NCBI GenBank assembly: GCA_964636865.1
Contig: CAZWVJ010000054.1
Span: 1-7,439, forward strand
DNA length: 7,439 bases
Origin: B1SED10-75 sp964636865
Lineage (GTDB): Bacteria > Bacillota > Dethiobacteria > DTU022 > PWGO01
Direction: 5' to 3'
Shown: piece after piece, positions 6,001-7,439 of the stretch
Numbering within the stretch: the first letter of the stretch is position 1
Layout: each line of letters opens with the position of its first letter
The notes under the pieces: model-generated
Seen by the model: the letters and a program-made list of their open reading frames with translations, nothing else
The model's database searches: none
What the model was told of the DNA's origin: nothing
Program-made: the position numbers and the translations under genes

Positions 6001-7328
6001 AATCGGCGGCGCATATGATGGGGTACGAATTGGACGAGCTTATGGAGACAAACTTTAAGGAGATCAGTAAAGACCCCATGACTGTGTATAGTCAATTTAA
6101 CCAGGTATTTAAAACCGGAAAGCCTGCATATGCAATGACTTTGGAAATGCTGCGTAAGGATGGTTCTGTAGGGTACGGGGAGTTTTCGGTGACTCCGGTC
6201 AGGGATAAAGAGGGTTATATATCCGGTTTTCGGGGAATAGTCCGTGATATTACTGAGCGTATACAGTATGAGGAGCAATTAAGATACCTGAGTTTCCACG
6301 ATCAGCTTACAGGGCTGTATAACCGTGCTTATTTTGAAAACGAGATAGATCGCCTGAGCAAAAGCAGGGAATATCCCATTACTATAGTTTCCGTCGATTT
6401 GGACGGCTTAAAGTTGGCAAATGATACTTTGGGCCATGCCCAGGGTGATGAATTATTAAAGGGATGTGCAGATGTTTTAAAGGAGATATTCCGCAGTTCC
6501 GATATCATTTCCCGCGTTGGCGGAGACGAGTTTGCGGTTATTCTTCCCCGGACTGACAGGGACACAGGTCAGAAGATAGTAAATCGTATATATAAAACTT
6601 TGGAGAATTTTAACCGGCGGCAAAAACATAAACTGCCCCTTCATGTTTCTTTGGGCCTGGCAACAACGCATGGCCGCAGCAAATCACTGGAAGAGACTTT
6701 CAAGGAAGCGGATGATTTAATGTACCAGGATAAATCGCAAAAAGGTGTTAGTGCTAGGCCGCAAATGATTAAGGCGCTTGTGTCTTTGCTGGGGGAAAAG
6801 GATTTTCTTTCTACAGGGCATATTCAGCGGTTAGAGGAGCTTTGTTCTAAATTAGGCAAGGAGTTGGGTTTATCGGAGCAGCAAATTTCCAACCTGAAGC
6901 TCCTTGCCCAAATGCATGACATAGGGAAAATTAGCATTGAGGACTCGATATTGCTTAAGGAAGAGCCGCTCACAAATGAAGAGTGGGAAACAATAAAACA
7001 GCATGCGGAAAAAGGTTATCGCATCGCCCTTTCTTCCCTGGATCTGGCAGAAATAGCGGAATTAATTTTAAAGCACCACGAGAGATGGGACGGGAAAGGT
7101 TATCCCCTGGGGGTAAAGGAGGAAGAAATTCCTCTGGAAGCGCGTATATTTGCTGTGGTTGATGCTTATGAAGCCATGACCAATGATCGGCCTTATCGCA
7201 AAGCCATGAGCAAAAATGAAGCTGTTGAGGAATTACACCGGTATGTGGGAACCCAGTTTGATCCCTATGTGGTGGATGTTTTTCTCGCCCTGCTGAAAAA
7301 GGGCATCGATGCAGGCAAACAATCCTAG
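3057..7328 (+). CDS. Membrane-bound multi-PAS GGDEF/HD-GYP cyclic-di-GMP signalling protein
   Basis: This encodes a 1423-aa protein predicted to make and/or break down cyclic-di-GMP in response to sensed signals. Seven membrane segments lie at about 9-30, 38-57, 64-84, 97-115, 120-142, 150-171 and 178-199; basic loops (YKRDKNR, KIKEINH) fit N-out, C-in, resembling the 7TM regions of some sensor kinases. Seven PAS domains follow (about 222-325, 335-445, 453-570, 578-695, 702-819, 827-944, 951-1069). The first two carry Cys motifs (C260/C270/C273; C379/C390/C393). GGDEF (about 1075-1228) has D1114, the ND of 1122-1123, an intact GGDEF (1155-1159) and an RxxD inhibitory site (RSSD, 1146-1149). 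HD-GYP (about 1232-1415) has H1255, HD (1287-1288), H1316, HHExxDGxGYP (1340-1350) and the D1369 block. Both catalytic domains look intact. Start: ATG 3057 behind AGAAGGG. The domain calls are sure; the net activity and signal are unknown. Confidence 0.95.
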   Translation: MELLELEVLSWFSVLFSAGSLILCLTFAFLYKRDKNRYLIFWSLSWGVLFVGYFVFNLSFQYPMVPLILVLYVGIIGGAYFFYHASRIFLELPDIAAWKYVAALVILSVIVLSYFENLFFLGPYIVFGLAGLLYFASAFLFLKIKEINHLWTGRVVLLFGIVNLTYPLGINVDWYAPGGYLTTTIFALAVALATAGLHLQRIYSIMNEDNIQIQQKHDYMRRIFDTMNQYIFICNPHDYRIEFLNRAAREDFGNQVGELCYTQAGKDEPCDNCPIPSLMSSDAPEQVKYSFEAYNRIFEGKAGKLVNPDGSVSVLEVLDDVTEQKQMEEMIEFERSRLFSIFDSINEIIYISDPRTYEILYTNKYTEKLFGKKLEGKICYEELQHKDAPCEFCTNENILQNKGVPFQWEFFNPVVEKYYFITDRIIKWPDGRDVRFELAIDITKHKESEEALKESERKYREILETMEEGYYEVDLAGNFVFFNDSLCKIAGYTREEFSRLSYKEIYKDPEEVFSVYTRVYNTGEPEKAAGWSILTKDGNEVFVEVSITIRRDNDGEPIGFRGIARDITERKEAEQALQESEGKFRALAESSPTAIMMFQNDYWVYANRAAEEISGYAKEELYEMRFWEIVHPDFQPVVMERGRKRQQGEEVTPSYEFKIVTKQGEERWVSLTGATSYYQGVEAGFVNILDITEHKEAEEALRKSEEKYRTILYTMEEGYYEVDLAGNFTFFNDSLCKLVDYSSEELMRLGYKNIYKNPDEVFEVYNRVYRTGESEKAVGWPVIAKDGSELFLEVSITLMRDSEGNPTGFRGIVRDITERKQAEEALQESEEKFRTLAENSPTAIMMYQNDYWVYANAAAETITGYTREELYNMCFWEINHPDYHEVTKERGRKRQEGEYVTPNYELKIVTKQGEERWVSLTGATSTFEGVPAGFVTLMDITARKEAEEALRKSEEKYREILTTMEEGYYEVDLAGTIINLNQSAAHMMGYELDELMETNFKEISKDPMTVYSQFNQVFKTGKPAYAMTLEMLRKDGSVGYGEFSVTPVRDKEGYISGFRGIVRDITERIQYEEQLRYLSFHDQLTGLYNRAYFENEIDRLSKSREYPITIVSVDLDGLKLANDTLGHAQGDELLKGCADVLKEIFRSSDIISRVGGDEFAVILPRTDRDTGQKIVNRIYKTLENFNRRQKHKLPLHVSLGLATTHGRSKSLEETFKEADDLMYQDKSQKGVSARPQMIKALVSLLGEKDFLSTGHIQRLEELCSKLGKELGLSEQQISNLKLLAQMHDIGKISIEDSILLKEEPLTNEEWETIKQHAEKGYRIALSSLDLAEIAELILKHHERWDGKGYPLGVKEEEIPLEARIFAVVDAYEAMTNDRPYRKAMSKNEAVEELHRYVGTQFDPYVVDVFLALLKKGIDAGKQS
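4413..5159 (+). repeat. Internal PAS-pair duplication, first copy (A1-B1)
   Basis: This segment codes residues 453-701 (PAS3 and PAS4). It is repeated without gaps at 5160-5906, with 181 of 249 residues identical by hand count (about 73%). A-type domains share TMEEGYYEVDLAGNF; B-type domains share SPTAIMM and NDYWVYAN. Codons differ often where the residues are the same, so the duplication is not recent. Confidence 0.9.
5160..5906 (+). repeat. Internal PAS-pair duplication, second copy (A2-B2)
   Basis: This codes residues 702-950 (PAS5 and PAS6) and is the second 747-bp copy of the A-B module. It is followed by a third A-type domain (PAS7, about residues 951-1069, DNA about 5907-6263) whose ends match A2 but whose middle does not. 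Every A repeat starts 249 residues after the previous one. Confidence 0.9.
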
Positions 7329-7363
7329 GTGTGTCAGTGGGGACGGGGCAATTTTGTCACACC
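7328..7363 (+). repeat. GGGGACGG-core palindromic repeat abutting the stop codon
   Basis: GGTGTG (7328-7333) and CACACC (7358-7363) form a 6-bp terminal inverted repeat around TCAGTGGGGACGGGGC. The design matches the units at the left end (GGTG arm, GGGGACGG core, CACC arm), but the bases after the core differ. The first G is also the last base of the TAG stop of the signalling gene. Confidence 0.65.
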
Positions 7364-7391
7364 CAGGGCCCCAAATAAATACAAAAAGTGG

Positions 7392-7426
7392 AAAATTGGA
7401 CGGGTGCATTTGACACCAATTTTTTT
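7392..7426 (+). terminator. Weak terminator-like stem after the signalling gene
   Basis: AAAATTGG (7392-7399) and CCAATTTT (7416-7423) form a perfect 8-bp stem around a 16-nt loop, with a T run to 7426. The stem is AT-rich and overlaps the diverged repeat, so it may be a poor terminator or simply part of the repeat. Confidence 0.3.
7398..7417 (+). repeat. Diverged repeat core related to the left-end units
   Basis: GGACGGGTGCATTTGACACC matches the core at 37-56 (GGACGGTTCCTTTTGACACC) at 17 of 20 positions. Only this half of the unit is recognisable. Confidence 0.55.
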
Positions 7427-7439
7427 GATGCATTGTGCG

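Noticed and set aside
5301..6278. Minus-strand open frames across the PAS region
   Set aside because: They are antisense shadows of the PAS repeats; similar frames recur at the duplicated segments and lack ribosome binding sites.

Overview
The window looks like chromosomal DNA from a moderately AT-rich anaerobic Firmicute, probably of the Clostridia or Peptococcaceae kind (Desulfotomaculum, Pelotomaculum, Syntrophomonas and relatives). This rests on strong GGAG-type ribosome binding sites, extended -10 promoters, a PAS/GGDEF/HD-GYP protein typical of that group, and short repeats with a GGGGACGGTTCC core of a type I recall from such genomes. It is inference; no rRNA or other phylogenetic marker is present.

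Layout. (1) 1-277: a cluster of short palindromic repeats, at least four copies, two in each orientation, with no credible gene. (2) 380-1537, plus strand: a 385-aa protein of the bacterial archaeo-eukaryotic release factor (baeRF) type, a distant eRF1 relative. (3) 1623-2693, minus strand, convergent with the first gene: a 356-aa predicted lipoprotein I do not recognise by name, with spaced His and Cys motifs that suggest a circularly permuted papain-like (NlpC/P60-type) fold. (4) 2694-3056: an AT-rich divergent intergenic region with a candidate promoter in each direction, a tandem 11-bp repeat, a 10-bp palindrome and a small hairpin over a ribosome binding site. (5) 3057-7328, plus strand: a 1423-aa cyclic-di-GMP signalling protein with seven membrane segments, seven PAS domains, GGDEF and HD-GYP. 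(6) 7328-7439: two more repeats related to those at the left end, the first starting on the last base of the stop codon, followed by a weak terminator-like stem.

The three genes are separate transcription units by orientation (plus, minus, plus) and do not form an operon. The signalling protein and the lipoprotein share a divergent control region, the only contextual hint of a link between them. The most interesting points are the internal architecture of the signalling protein (two Cys-motif PAS domains after a seven-helix membrane sensor, then an A-B-A-B-A' array with a 249-residue period, then both a cyclase and a phosphodiesterase domain that look intact), the possible protease-like lipoprotein, and the repeat family at both ends. 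I see no CRISPR array, tRNA, rRNA, transposase gene or recognisable riboswitch.
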